The notes under the pieces: model-generated
What the model was told of the DNA's origin: nothing
The model's input: only the letters and a program-made list of their open reading frames with translations
The model's database searches: none
DNA from: DATIRA01 sp963766505
GTDB lineage: Bacteria; Pseudomonadota; Gammaproteobacteria; Steroidobacterales; Steroidobacteraceae
Direction: 5' to 3'
Length of the DNA: 64,000 nt
Assembly (NCBI GenBank): GCA_963766505.1
Contig: CAVYAL010000005.1
Span: 1,240,001-1,304,000, forward strand
Made by a program: the position numbers and the translations under genes
In this document: positions 42,462-51,839 of the stretch, piece after piece
Layout of the letters: each line of letters starts with the position of its first letter
Position numbering within the stretch: the first letter of the stretch is position 1

Positions 42462-44066
42462 GTGGCCACGCAGCATCTGCTACTCCAGACCAGGACAGGG
42501 ACCCGGCCCGCTTCGGGCGCCCTGGTCGATGTCGTGGTCCTCTCACCCGACTCCGCCTTGTTCCAGTCGATCCGGGATGCCGTCGGCGAGCGCAATCCCG
42601 TCTGGCGGGCCCGTTCTGCCGAGGAGGCCGTCGACCTGCTGCTGACCGGCCGCTGCGGAGTGCTGCTGGTGGACATGGCTGCTGTGTCGACGAACCCCGG
42701 CTCGTTGATCGAACAGATCAGGGACCAGTTCCCGGACGTGGTCACGCTGGTCGCCGGCCGCAAGGACGACGAAAACCTGCTCGCGCGGCTCATCAGCGAC
42801 GGCCTGGTGTACCGCTTCATGCACAAGCCCTTGTCGCCGAAACGCGCCGGGATGTTCCTGAATGCAGCCGTCCGCCACTACGTCGAGCAGAACCAGGGGC
42901 CTCCGGGCGAATCGCTGCTGCCGCTCGGGCGGGGGCTGGGCGCCCGCAAGGGGCGGACGCTCCGGATGCTGACCGCCGTCGGCATTGCGATGCTGCTTGC
43001 CGGTGCCGTCCTGCTGGTCGCGCGGGACGAGCCCGTCGTCCCGCAGCCGCGATCACCCGGCCTGCCCGGCTCCGGGACGACCGTCGCCGCGCCGCGCCAG
43101 GCTGACCCGGTGCTCGCGAGTGCACGCGCCGCGCTGGCAGCGAAGCGCTTCGAGTCGCCGCCGGGCAGAAACGCGCTCGACCTCTACCGTGCGGTGCTGC
43201 TCGCCCGGCCCGACAACCGGGAAGCGCAGGATGGCCTGGAGAAGACCATAGCCGCGATCCTCGTGCAGGCGGAAGGGCAACGCGCCGACGGCGACGCCGC
43301 GCAAGCGCAGCGCCTCGTCGATCGCGTGCTGGCGGCGACCCCGGATCATCCAAGGGCGCTGCAGATTGCAGCCGAGCTCGCGCCTCGCCGACCAGCGCTC
43401 GACGCGCCAGCGGCGGACACTCCGCCAGTCGCGGTGCCGCATCCGGCGACCGCGCCGGCGAACGCCGGCAACGCCCGGGAGCCGGTCGTCGCTGCGCCCA
43501 CCACGGAAGCTCCCTCAGTCGCCGACCCGGCCCGTCCTCCCCCTTTTCAGATCCGCGAGCCACCCATCGTTCGCCCGGACCCGCTGCTGTCGGCACAGAC
43601 GCAGCACGCTCCGCCTCCACCCGTGGGCTCGCCCGCGCTACCGATGCAGGGACCGGGCAGCTTCGGTGGACCGATCAGCTCGGGCCATCCGACCGTGGGC
43701 GTCGAAGACGACCGACCCGCTCCTGTGCAGACCGAGACCGCAGCAGCTGCTTCCGCGGCCCGCGCGTTTGCGATCGCAGCCCCGTTGCGGCCGCTGGGCG
43801 AGCTCGAGCGGCTGCACGCACCGAATCCCGTCTATCCGCCCCGGGCGCTGCGAGACGGGGTCGAGGGCTGGGTGGAGCTGGAGTTCACGGTGACGGAGAC
43901 CGGGGCGGTCGGCGACGTGCTGGTCCTCGATTCGCAGCCTGGCGGAGTCTTCGAGCGCGCCGCGATCGAAGCGGTCGCGTCCTGGCGTTTTCGCCCCCGG
44001 ACCGTGAACGGCAGGCCCGTCCAGCAGCGCTCGAACATCACGATCCGGTTCGAGGTGGAGGGCTGA
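42462..44066 (+). CDS. TonB C-terminal domain protein with N-terminal receiver-like domain
   Basis: 534 residues from GTG 42462 (GTG 42339 would add 41 Pro-rich residues). A receiver-like domain about 22-145 has the phospho-Asp candidate Asp71 (VLLVDMAAV) and the conserved Lys-Pro pair (Lys122, HKPLS). One TM helix about 168-187 follows, then TPR-like helices about 205-300, a Pro/Ala-rich stretch, and a TonB_C domain about 445-534 (NPVYPPRALRDGVEGWVELE, ending AIEAVASWRFRPRTVNG). No ExbB/ExbD is nearby. The 3' end overlaps the convergent transporter gene by 29 bases. Confidence 0.85.
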   Translation: MATQHLLLQTRTGTRPASGALVDVVVLSPDSALFQSIRDAVGERNPVWRARSAEEAVDLLLTGRCGVLLVDMAAVSTNPGSLIEQIRDQFPDVVTLVAGRKDDENLLARLISDGLVYRFMHKPLSPKRAGMFLNAAVRHYVEQNQGPPGESLLPLGRGLGARKGRTLRMLTAVGIAMLLAGAVLLVARDEPVVPQPRSPGLPGSGTTVAAPRQADPVLASARAALAAKRFESPPGRNALDLYRAVLLARPDNREAQDGLEKTIAAILVQAEGQRADGDAAQAQRLVDRVLAATPDHPRALQIAAELAPRRPALDAPAADTPPVAVPHPATAPANAGNAREPVVAAPTTEAPSVADPARPPPFQIREPPIVRPDPLLSAQTQHAPPPPVGSPALPMQGPGSFGGPISSGHPTVGVEDDRPAPVQTETAAAASAARAFAIAAPLRPLGELERLHAPNPVYPPRALRDGVEGWVELEFTVTETGAVGDVLVLDSQPGGVFERAAIEAVASWRFRPRTVNGRPVQQRSNITIRFEVEG

Positions 44067-45390
44067 GCCTGCTCCTGAGCGAGGCGCCCCGGGTCCCGAG
44101 CCTCCAGGCCACGACGGCCCAGACGCCGGCGATCGCGGCGCCGAACCAGGCGATACCCGAGACGCCGAGTCCGATCGTCTTCAGCAGTGCATGCAGCGAC
44201 GCGGCGGTAGCGTCACCGCCCCTGTAGACGAACGTGTCGATCAGGCTCTTGGCCTTGTATCGCTCTTCCCGGGAGACGACCGTGTACAGCGTGTCGCGCG
44301 ATGGTCGCGTGATCGAGTACTCGCCGATGCGTCGCACCATCATGACCGCGACCAGCACGGCGAATTGCGGATAGAGCGCGAGCACGGCGTAGCCGGCGGC
44401 CATCAGCACCGGCACCGAGACCAGCAGCGTGCGCAGGCCCAGCCAGCGAAACAGCCGGCCGAACAGCAGCAGCTGGGTCGTCAGCGAGCCTGCCTGTACC
44501 CAGAAGTCGATCGTGCTGAAGAAGCGTGTCCGCTCGTCCCGGCCGGCGAACACCTCGGCCACCATGGCCTGCTGCTCGAGGTACAGGAAGGTCGACACCC
44601 AGGTCAGCAGCAGCACGAACAGTGCCAGCAGCGCCAGGTACGGGGAGCTCGCGACCTGGCGGAACGCGGCCAGCGCCGTCCCGCCGAGGCGCGCATCCCG
44701 GTCGGCGCCCGCCGCGACGTTCTCGCCGTGACGGCGGTGCCAGCGCAGTACCCGCAGCAGGAACGCTAGCGATGCCGCGAGCAGGAAGGCGGAGACGAGC
44801 AGCAGGTTGATCGTGCCCAGCGGCTGCACCAGGCGCTGGCCCAGGAACGGGCCGAACAGCCCGCCGAGGCTGATGCCCGCCGCGATGAAGCCGAACAGGC
44901 GGCCGGCCTGGTCGCGGCTGAACACGTCGGCCATCAGGCTCCAGAAGACCGCGACGACGAACAGGTTGAAGACGCTCACCCAGATGAAATAGGCGCGCGC
45001 GATCCAGGTGTGGTCGGCCTGGGCATTGAACCAGGCATGGAAGCCCAGGATGTTCAGGATGAAGAACAGGTAGACCCAGGGCAGGAACGTCGAGCGCCGG
45101 AAGCGCGAGGTGAGCCAGCCGTAGACCGGCTGGACCGCCAGCATCGCGAGGAACGTGCCCCAGAACAACGCCGGCAGCGTCGAGACGCCCGAGGTGATGC
45201 CCATCGTCTCGCGAATCGGCCTGAGGATCGAGTAGCTCGAGAACATGCAGAACGCGCAGAGGAACGCGGCGATCATGCCGCCGAATTCCTGCGGCCTCGC
45301 GTTCAGCAGCCGAGCGAGCCGCGCGAGCCAGCCCTGCTCCCGCGAGCGGCCGCGAGCAGCGTGTTGCGGCGGGATCGGCTCCTGGCTCAA
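44038..45390 (-). CDS. MFS-type transporter of the NTP/NDP exchange (ATP:ADP antiporter-like) group
   Basis: 450 residues from a TTG start (45390), with about 12 hydrophobic segments. The segment SYSILRPIRETMGITSGVST resembles the first conserved motif of nucleotide antiporter-like proteins; later parts (KAKSLIDTFVYRGGDATAA) fit this group too. Such proteins are known as ATP thieves in intracellular bacteria, but free-living relatives are common and have no known substrate. TTG overlaps the stop of the beta-CASP gene by 4 bases. Its tail runs 29 bases into the convergent TonB gene. Confidence 0.7.
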   Translation of the reverse strand: MSQEPIPPQHAARGRSREQGWLARLARLLNARPQEFGGMIAAFLCAFCMFSSYSILRPIRETMGITSGVSTLPALFWGTFLAMLAVQPVYGWLTSRFRRSTFLPWVYLFFILNILGFHAWFNAQADHTWIARAYFIWVSVFNLFVVAVFWSLMADVFSRDQAGRLFGFIAAGISLGGLFGPFLGQRLVQPLGTINLLLVSAFLLAASLAFLLRVLRWHRRHGENVAAGADRDARLGGTALAAFRQVASSPYLALLALFVLLLTWVSTFLYLEQQAMVAEVFAGRDERTRFFSTIDFWVQAGSLTTQLLLFGRLFRWLGLRTLLVSVPVLMAAGYAVLALYPQFAVLVAVMMVRRIGEYSITRPSRDTLYTVVSREERYKAKSLIDTFVYRGGDATAASLHALLKTIGLGVSGIAWFGAAIAGVWAVVAWRLGTRGASLRSRLSPPPRTGS

Positions 45391-46787
45391 GACGCCGCGC
45401 CGAGGTCCAGGTGCCGGCCGCGCTCGGCGATCTCCACCTCGATGCCCCGCTCGAGCAACGCCTCGCGCAGGCCGGCGGAGGCCGCGTTCTCGCCATGCAC
45501 GAGCCACACGGGCGGTCGGCCACCCACGCCCTCGTACCAGCGCAGCAGGTCCGCCTGGTCGCCGTGCGCCGAGAAACCGCCGAGCGTGTGCACGCGCATC
45601 GCCACGTCCAGCTTGCTGCCGTGAATGCGCACCGACTCGCGGCCGTCCACCAGCGCCCGCCCGAGCGTGCCTTGCGCCTGGAAGCCCGTGAAGACCAGGT
45701 GGCACTCGGGACGCTCGAGATTGTGCTTGAGGTGATGCACGATCCGCCCGCCGGTACACATGCCGCTTCCGGCGATGACGATCGCGCCCTGCCTGATGCG
45801 GTTGACGGCCATCGACTCCTCGGCCGTGCGGCAGAGCTTCAGGTTCGGCAGCGGTGGCAGGCTGTGCGCACGCCTGCGGAAGTGGGCCGCCTCCTCGTCG
45901 TAGAGGTCGGCATGCTCCCAGTACACGCCGGTCGCCTCGATGGCCATCGGGCTGTCGAGGAAGATCTGCCAGTCGTCGAGAGCCCACGCCTCGAAATGCG
46001 TGCCGAGTTCGTAGAGCAGCTCCTGGCTGCGCCCGACCGCGAACGCCGGGATCAGCACGTTGCCGCCGCTGCGGCGAGCCGCCTCGATGATCTCCCCGAA
46101 TTCGACCAGCGTCTGTTCGCGTTCGCGATGCATGCGGTCGCCGTAGGTGCTCTCCATCAGCACGAGGTCCGCCCCTTCGCCCGGCTCCGGATCGCGAAGG
46201 ATCGGCGAGTCGTACTGGCCGAGGTCACCGCTGAAGACCAGCCTGCGCTCGAGGTCGCCCTCGGTCAGGTCCAGCCAGACGCTTGCCGAGCCGAGAATGT
46301 GGCCGGCATCGCGAAACCTCAGCGCCACGCCATCGCACACGGCAACAGCACGGCCATAGGGAACCGTGCGGAACTGGCGCAGCGTCGCCTCCGCGTCCTC
46401 GGTCGAATAGAGGGGCTCGATGCGCCGCTCGTCGCCGTTGCGCGCCCGACGACGGTTTTCCCGCTCGGCGTCGCGTTCGGCGAGCTTCGCGCTGTCGGCC
46501 AGCAGGATCCGTGCGAGGTCGCGGGTCGCCGCGGTGGCGTAGATCGGCCCGCGAAACCCCCGCTGCCGCAGCAGCGGCAGTCGTCCGCAGTGGTCCACGT
46601 GCGCATGGCTCAGCACCACCGCATCGACGGACCCGGGCTCGAACGGGAACGGTGCGCGGTTGCGCTCGTGCGGGGTCGCTCCGCCCTGTATCAGGCCACA
46701 GTCGAGCAGCACCGTGCTGCGGCCGACGCGCAGCACGTGGCAGGAGCCGGTTACCTCACCGGCCGCACCGAAGAACTCGAGCTGCAT
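45387..46787 (-). CDS. Metallo-beta-lactamase/beta-CASP RNase-like protein
   Basis: 466 residues. MBL motif HAHVDHCG (His61, His63, Asp65, His66), AGHILGSASV (motif 3), FSGDLGQYD (motif 4), the beta-CASP insertion about 200-370 (VLIPAFAVGRSQELLYEL, IVIAGSGMCTGGRIVHHL), and the C-terminal RMMBL motif in VHTLGGFSAHGDQADLLRW. Similar to the RNA-processing exonuclease family (Ysh1/CPSF-like, TTHA0252 type). Probably a 5'-3' exo/endoribonuclease. Translationally coupled to the transporter downstream. Confidence 0.92.
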   Translation of the reverse strand: MQLEFFGAAGEVTGSCHVLRVGRSTVLLDCGLIQGGATPHERNRAPFPFEPGSVDAVVLSHAHVDHCGRLPLLRQRGFRGPIYATAATRDLARILLADSAKLAERDAERENRRRARNGDERRIEPLYSTEDAEATLRQFRTVPYGRAVAVCDGVALRFRDAGHILGSASVWLDLTEGDLERRLVFSGDLGQYDSPILRDPEPGEGADLVLMESTYGDRMHREREQTLVEFGEIIEAARRSGGNVLIPAFAVGRSQELLYELGTHFEAWALDDWQIFLDSPMAIEATGVYWEHADLYDEEAAHFRRRAHSLPPLPNLKLCRTAEESMAVNRIRQGAIVIAGSGMCTGGRIVHHLKHNLERPECHLVFTGFQAQGTLGRALVDGRESVRIHGSKLDVAMRVHTLGGFSAHGDQADLLRWYEGVGGRPPVWLVHGENAASAGLREALLERGIEVEIAERGRHLDLGAAS

Positions 46788-46796
46788 CCCGCCGGC

Positions 46797-49121
46797 TCAG
46801 GCGATCCTGCTGCGCAGGGCTTCACCGGCCTGGTGATCCTCTCGTTCCCGGAGCAACTTGACGCAGGCCTTGACCACACGCGCATCGTAACGCCGTCCGG
46901 CCCGCGACTGGAGTTCTTCGATGCAGTCGGCCGTGGTCAGTGCCGCACGCTGAGGTCTTGGCGAGAGCATCGCCTCGACAGCGTCGGCGACCGCGACGAT
47001 CCGCGATTCGAGCAGGATCTCCTCCGCCTTGAGCCCGCGCGGATACCCGGATCCGTCCATGCGCTCGTGGTGCTGGCGCACGACCTCGGCCACCGGCCAC
47101 GGAAACTCGATGTGGCGCAGCGTCTCGTAGCCACGCTCGGCGTGCGTCTTGACCAGCTCGTACTCGGCCGGCGCGAGCGGCCCCGGGCGCCAGAGGACCT
47201 CGCGCGGAATGTGCAGCATGCCGACGTCGATCAGCTGGCCCGCGACCCGCAGGCCGCGCACCGTATGGCCCGGAAGCCCGAGCGCGGCACCGATGTCGGC
47301 GGCCAGGTCCGCGACACGATGACTGCGGCCGGTCTTGTTCGCGTCCTGGCGCTCGGCCAGTTCCGCCAGCGAGGCGACCGCGCCGAGCATGACCCGCTCC
47401 ATGTGATCCATCGCGCTCACGACCTCGGCGTCGGAGCGGCGACGACGCAGCGCCTTCCATGCGACGTCGGCCAGCTGTGAGCTGCGGCGTCGGTCGTCCT
47501 CGTCGAAGGGCGTCGGCTTGTCGGCGACGAGCAGCACGCCCGCTACGCGGCTGCCGTCGAGCAGCGGCACTGCGAGCTGCCGGACGAACTTTTCGGGCAG
47601 GCCGCACTGGACCAGCACTCCGGTGCCCTCCGGCACGTCGCGCAGCACGGGCTGCTGGGATTCGAGGCACTCCAGCAGGGCCGAATCCGCGGGCGGCGAA
47701 CCGCGCCAGCGGGCCATCGAACCCTGCTCCTCCAGATCCAGGCGCGCCGCCAGTTCCAGCTGCTTCGGTTCAGGCTGCACCAGGAACAGCATGGCGAGCG
47801 GTCCGCCGGTAACCTGGGCAGCGATTTCTACAGTGGTTCTCTGAATCTCCGTTTCCGACAGCGACTGTCCACGCTGCGCGAGGTCCACCAGGCTGCCGAG
47901 GCACTTCTGGTCCAGCTCGGTGCGCCGGGCAGCGCGCTTGCGGTGCGTGACGTCGCGCACCGCCACCACCCGGAAGCCGGCCGGCTCCCCGACCGGGCTC
48001 CCGGCGAGCTCCACATCCAGCACGGAGCCGTCGGCCCGTTGCCAGCGCAGCTCCTGCAGCATCTGGCCGTCGCCGCCGATCGCGGCGGCACGGATCGTCG
48101 TCTCCGCACCGGGACTGCGCAGCTCGAAATCCGAAATGCGCCGTCCCTTCAGCTGGCCAGCATCCTGCGCGAGCAGCGTCGCAAGGGCCCCGTTCGCATA
48201 GCTGAGCCGGCCTTCGCCATCGACGATGCAACTCGGCACCGGCGACTCATCCAGCGCCCGGGTACGCAGCGCGTCCCCTTCCCGGGCGTCGGACAGGGCC
48301 CGTTCCAGTGCTGCCTCGCGCTCGGCCAGCAGCCTGCGCACATCGGCGGCCTCCGACTGCACTCGATCGCGCTCTGCGCTCAGTTGCCCGAGCCGGGCCT
48401 CGAGTTCCGGTACGCGGGCGAGCTCGGCACGGGCCTGCTCGGCCGCATCGCGCGCGCGCGTCTCCGCGCGCCCAAGTTCGTTCCGGGTCCGCTCCAGCTC
48501 GACGACCCGTGCCTGCAGTTCGCGGATCTTGGCCGAGTCAGTCGCTACCAGTTCGGCTCTCTGCCGCTGCTCCTGCTCGAGCCGTTCGCGCAGCTGCCGC
48601 TCGGCTGCCTCGAGTTCGCGGTTGGCCGCCTCATGCTGCTGGTTGGCTGCCTCGATCTCGCGCAGGCGCTCCTCCAGTTCGCCGAGCCTGCGCCGGTCGC
48701 GCTCGCGCTTCTCCAGCAGCTCAGGCACCAGCGCCGGCATGCGCATCGTTCCCGAGCCCGGGTTCTGCTTTTCGATGAACTCGGCAAGTTCCTCGAGCGT
48801 CGCGCCGCGAGCCATGAAGCGCTCCGCTCCGACTTCGGCCGCGAAGGATTCGTACTTGGCGCCCTCGACCCGGAAGGAATGCATCACGACCGGGACGTGC
48901 TGCAGCAGCGGGTCCTCCTTCAGGCGCCGGCATAGCGCGAAGCCGTCGAGCCGCGGCAACAGCACGTCGCTGACGACCACGTGCGGCGGGTCATGCCGCG
49001 CGATATCCAGCGCCTCGACGCCGCTGCGGGCCTTGAGCACGCGGTGACCACGCGCGACCAGCAGCGTTTCGACCGGTGCGAAGTCCTGGTCGCGCTCGTA
49101 TGCGAGAAGTATTGTCTTCAT
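46797..49121 (-). CDS. Response regulator REC-PAS-GAF-HD-GYP with degenerate HD site
   Basis: 774 residues. Receiver about 1-118 with Asp52 (VVVSDVLLPRLDG), a long coiled coil about 135-285 rich in Glu/Arg/Leu, PAS about 288-400, GAF about 405-560, HD-GYP about 570-760. The GYP part is intact (QHHERMDGSGYP), and His660 remains, but the first His (canonical HSxRV) is Arg599 and the HD pair is Ile631-Asp632 (LIDVG in place of LHDIG, with Met for Lys). Cyclic di-GMP hydrolysis is thus doubtful; a binding or scaffold role is likelier. It lies 9 bases before the beta-CASP gene. Confidence 0.9.
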   Translation of the reverse strand: MKTILLAYERDQDFAPVETLLVARGHRVLKARSGVEALDIARHDPPHVVVSDVLLPRLDGFALCRRLKEDPLLQHVPVVMHSFRVEGAKYESFAAEVGAERFMARGATLEELAEFIEKQNPGSGTMRMPALVPELLEKRERDRRRLGELEERLREIEAANQQHEAANRELEAAERQLRERLEQEQRQRAELVATDSAKIRELQARVVELERTRNELGRAETRARDAAEQARAELARVPELEARLGQLSAERDRVQSEAADVRRLLAEREAALERALSDAREGDALRTRALDESPVPSCIVDGEGRLSYANGALATLLAQDAGQLKGRRISDFELRSPGAETTIRAAAIGGDGQMLQELRWQRADGSVLDVELAGSPVGEPAGFRVVAVRDVTHRKRAARRTELDQKCLGSLVDLAQRGQSLSETEIQRTTVEIAAQVTGGPLAMLFLVQPEPKQLELAARLDLEEQGSMARWRGSPPADSALLECLESQQPVLRDVPEGTGVLVQCGLPEKFVRQLAVPLLDGSRVAGVLLVADKPTPFDEDDRRRSSQLADVAWKALRRRRSDAEVVSAMDHMERVMLGAVASLAELAERQDANKTGRSHRVADLAADIGAALGLPGHTVRGLRVAGQLIDVGMLHIPREVLWRPGPLAPAEYELVKTHAERGYETLRHIEFPWPVAEVVRQHHERMDGSGYPRGLKAEEILLESRIVAVADAVEAMLSPRPQRAALTTADCIEELQSRAGRRYDARVVKACVKLLREREDHQAGEALRSRIA

Positions 49122-49352
49122 GGCGCGCAACGTCCCCGGCGGTCGCTCGGGACTCCCGCGAAACGGGTCCGGGCCTTCATTGTCGACTCCGAAACAGTAC
49201 CGTGATCGAGTATGCGCCGGGACTGCCGGTGCACCAACCAAACGCCCCGCGCAGCCGTCTCGCAGCTGCGAGCCGGGTCACATTTTCCGTGGTGCGCGCC
49301 GTGGTTGATGCCGGTTGTCGATCGGTCCGGCGCAGGCATAGCATCGAAGGTG

Positions 49353-51164
49353 ATGGATCGCTTCGCTGACGAACTCTCCCGCTGGATCTGGGAACAGCGC
49401 TACCAGTGGCGCAGCGCGGACGCGCCGCCAGAGGACGGCCCGGGCGGCACCTGGGCCCGGGTTGCCGCAGCCGTGGCCGCGGCGGAGGGCCGTCGCGCCG
49501 GGGACTGGGCCACCCGTTTCCGCGAGTTGCTCGCGGACTTCCGCTTCCTGCCGGGCGGCCGCATCCTGGCCGGGGCCGGCACCGGCCGCTCGGCCACGCT
49601 GCTCAACTGCTTCGTGATGGGACGCATCGAGGACTCGATCCCTGGGATATTCCGTGCCCTGGAGGAAAGCGCGGTCACGCTTCAGCAGGGTGGTGGCATC
49701 GGCTGCGACTTCTCGACGCTGCGTCCGAGGGGCAGCTCGGCGACTTCGGCGGGCACGATCGCCTCCGGGCCCGTGTCGTTCATGCACGTCTGGAACGCCA
49801 TGTGCGCGACCGTGCTCGCGTCGGGCGGTCGGCGCGGCGCGATGATGGCCACCTTGCGCTGCGACCACCCGGACCTGCTCGAATTCATCGACGCGAAGCT
49901 GGAGCCGGGCGCGCTGAATTACTTCAACCTGTCGGTTCTGGTCACCGACGACTTCCTCAAAGCGGTGCAATCAGAGGCGTCCTGGCCACTGGTTTTTCCT
50001 GCGGGCGCAAGCGACCCTGAGGATGCGCCTGCGACACTGGTGTCACGATCCTGGCCCGGGCACGAGGGCAGCGTGCCCTGCCGCGTCCACCAGGTCGTGC
50101 CGGCTCGGCAGCTCTGGAATCGACTGGTTGAGACGAGCCACGCGAGCTCCGAGCCCGGCGTGCTGTTCGTCGACACGATCAACCGCGGCAACAACCTGCG
50201 CTGGCTCGAAGACCTGAGCGCGACGAATCCCTGTGGCGAAGCGCCACTGCCCCCTTACGGCGCCTGCGACCTGGGCTCGCTGAACCTGACCCGCTTCGTC
50301 CGCGACGCGGGCTCGAAGCGCGCGAGCCTCGACATCGAAGCGCTGGAAGCGACCGTCCCGACGGCTGTGCGCTTCCTCGACGCGGTGCTCGACGTGACGC
50401 GCTACCCGCTCCCGCCACAGGCCACCGAAGCGCGCGCGACCCGCCGGATCGGGCTCGGGATAACCGGTCTCGCCGATACGCTGGCCGTGCTCGGCCTGCA
50501 CTACGACAGCGATGCTGCACGGGACCTGGCCGGGCGCACGATGCGTCGCATCTTCACGGCCGCATACTCGAGCTCCGCTGATCTGGCGGCCGAGAAAGGC
50601 GCTTTTCCGAGCTTCGATCGCGAGCGCTACCTGGCCAGCGACTGCGTGCGCCGGCTGCCGCCGGCAGTGCGCGACCGCATCTCCGTGCAGGGCATCAGGA
50701 ACAGCCACCTGATATCGATCGCACCGGCGGGCACGATCAGCCTGCTGGCCGGAAACGTCTCGAGCGGCATCGAGCCGGTGTTCCAGTTCGAGGGCCGCAG
50801 GACCGTTTTCAGCCGCAGCGGGGAGCCAGTCAGCCTCGCGACCATGGACTGGGCAATGCGACGCTGGCGCGAGTCCCATGGCGATCGGCCGCCGCCCCCG
50901 CAGTTCGTGACCGCCACCGAATTGAGCCCGGAAGCGCATCTGAGGATGCAGGCGGCGTTGCAGCCCTGGGTGGACGGCGCGATATCCAAGACCATCAACC
51001 TGCCCGCAGACGCCGACCCCGGCACTTGCTCCGCGCTTTTCACGCGCGCCCATGCGCTGGGCGTGAAAGGCTGCACGATCTATCGGCCGGGGACGCGGCG
51101 CGGACAAGTGGTCGGCCTCGGTCCCGCCGGTTCCTCTGCCGGCGGATGCTGCGACGCGGGATGA
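49353..51164 (+). CDS. nrdJ: Class II (adenosylcobalamin-dependent) ribonucleotide reductase
   Basis: 603 residues. Reduces ribonucleotides using an AdoCbl-derived thiyl radical. Visible: LLNCFVMG (first Cys), the active-site cysteine segment NPCGEAPLPPYGACDLGSLN, QQGGGIGCDFSTLRP near the allosteric loop, SIAPAGTISLLAGNVSSGIE and SKTINLPADADP, and a C-terminal Cys pair (GGCCDAG) for re-reduction. Shorter than many NrdJ proteins, lacking an ATP-cone and the long C-terminal extension. No cobalamin riboswitch consensus (B12 box) was found upstream. Adjacent gene is unrelated. Confidence 0.92.
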   Translation: MDRFADELSRWIWEQRYQWRSADAPPEDGPGGTWARVAAAVAAAEGRRAGDWATRFRELLADFRFLPGGRILAGAGTGRSATLLNCFVMGRIEDSIPGIFRALEESAVTLQQGGGIGCDFSTLRPRGSSATSAGTIASGPVSFMHVWNAMCATVLASGGRRGAMMATLRCDHPDLLEFIDAKLEPGALNYFNLSVLVTDDFLKAVQSEASWPLVFPAGASDPEDAPATLVSRSWPGHEGSVPCRVHQVVPARQLWNRLVETSHASSEPGVLFVDTINRGNNLRWLEDLSATNPCGEAPLPPYGACDLGSLNLTRFVRDAGSKRASLDIEALEATVPTAVRFLDAVLDVTRYPLPPQATEARATRRIGLGITGLADTLAVLGLHYDSDAARDLAGRTMRRIFTAAYSSSADLAAEKGAFPSFDRERYLASDCVRRLPPAVRDRISVQGIRNSHLISIAPAGTISLLAGNVSSGIEPVFQFEGRRTVFSRSGEPVSLATMDWAMRRWRESHGDRPPPPQFVTATELSPEAHLRMQAALQPWVDGAISKTINLPADADPGTCSALFTRAHALGVKGCTIYRPGTRRGQVVGLGPAGSSAGGCCDAG

Positions 51165-51239
51165 GCGGTCGTGGCGCGGCACGGTCGGGCAGGCGCACAA
51201 TCAGCCGGTCGCCGGCCCGCGCCGGCCCGGGTGTAGCGA

Positions 51240-51833
51240 ATGAACCTGCGGGTCCCGTCCCTGAATGCCGCATTGCTGGTCCTGCTTGCGGGCTGCGCCT
51301 CGCCCTGGACCGTCGACAAGTTCGAGGCGCCTGAGGCGGACATCGCCGGCCGGACGAGTTTCGCCTGGAAGAGCGGCGACATCGCGACGGGGGCACCGGT
51401 CGGTGAGAAGCTTTCGGCCGAGGCGGACTCCAGGCTGCGCGGCGCGATCATCGAAGGACTGCTAGGCAAGGGCTACGTGCAGTCATCCGGGTCCGGCCCG
51501 GCCGACATGCTGATCAGCTACCAGCTCGCCGGTTGGCAGAAGTTCGTCATCGCGGAGGATCGGCGCATCGGGGCGCCCCTGCCCACCGAGGTCCTGGAGC
51601 CCGGCCGCGCCAACCTGCCGCCGGCCTCGGCGACCGCGGTGCCCGAGGAGCAGACCTTGCGGCAGGGATCACTGATCGTTTACGCGGATGATCCCGTCAC
51701 CGGCAAGCTGCTCTGGCGGGGCCGGATCACCAGCGAAGGGCGCGTCACCTCCCGCGAGGCGGGCATGCGCACGCTCGTGGACATGGCGAGGCGGATCGTC
51801 GCTGAGTTCCCGCCGCGGCGCGTGGCGCCCTGA
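51240..51833 (+). CDS. DUF4136 lipoprotein
   Basis: 197 residues. Lipoprotein signal with lipobox LLAGC (Cys19), then a DUF4136-type fold (VDKFEAPEADIAGRTSFAWK, LRGAIIEGLLGKGYVQSSGS, ADMLISYQLAG, and YADDPVTGKLLWRGRI). Probably on the periplasmic or outer membrane face; function unknown. 75 bases downstream of nrdJ, likely separate; convergent with the thioredoxin-like gene. Confidence 0.85.
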   Translation: MNLRVPSLNAALLVLLAGCASPWTVDKFEAPEADIAGRTSFAWKSGDIATGAPVGEKLSAEADSRLRGAIIEGLLGKGYVQSSGSGPADMLISYQLAGWQKFVIAEDRRIGAPLPTEVLEPGRANLPPASATAVPEEQTLRQGSLIVYADDPVTGKLLWRGRITSEGRVTSREAGMRTLVDMARRIVAEFPPRRVAP

Positions 51834-51839
51834 GCCGGA

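Noticed and set aside
45411..47480. Plus-strand open frame of 689 codons opposite the beta-CASP and HD-GYP genes
   Set aside because: Antisense to two real genes and without domain similarity.
49122..49352. Cobalamin riboswitch upstream of nrdJ
   Set aside because: Expected for AdoCbl-dependent RNR, but the B12-box consensus is not visible in the 231-base gap.
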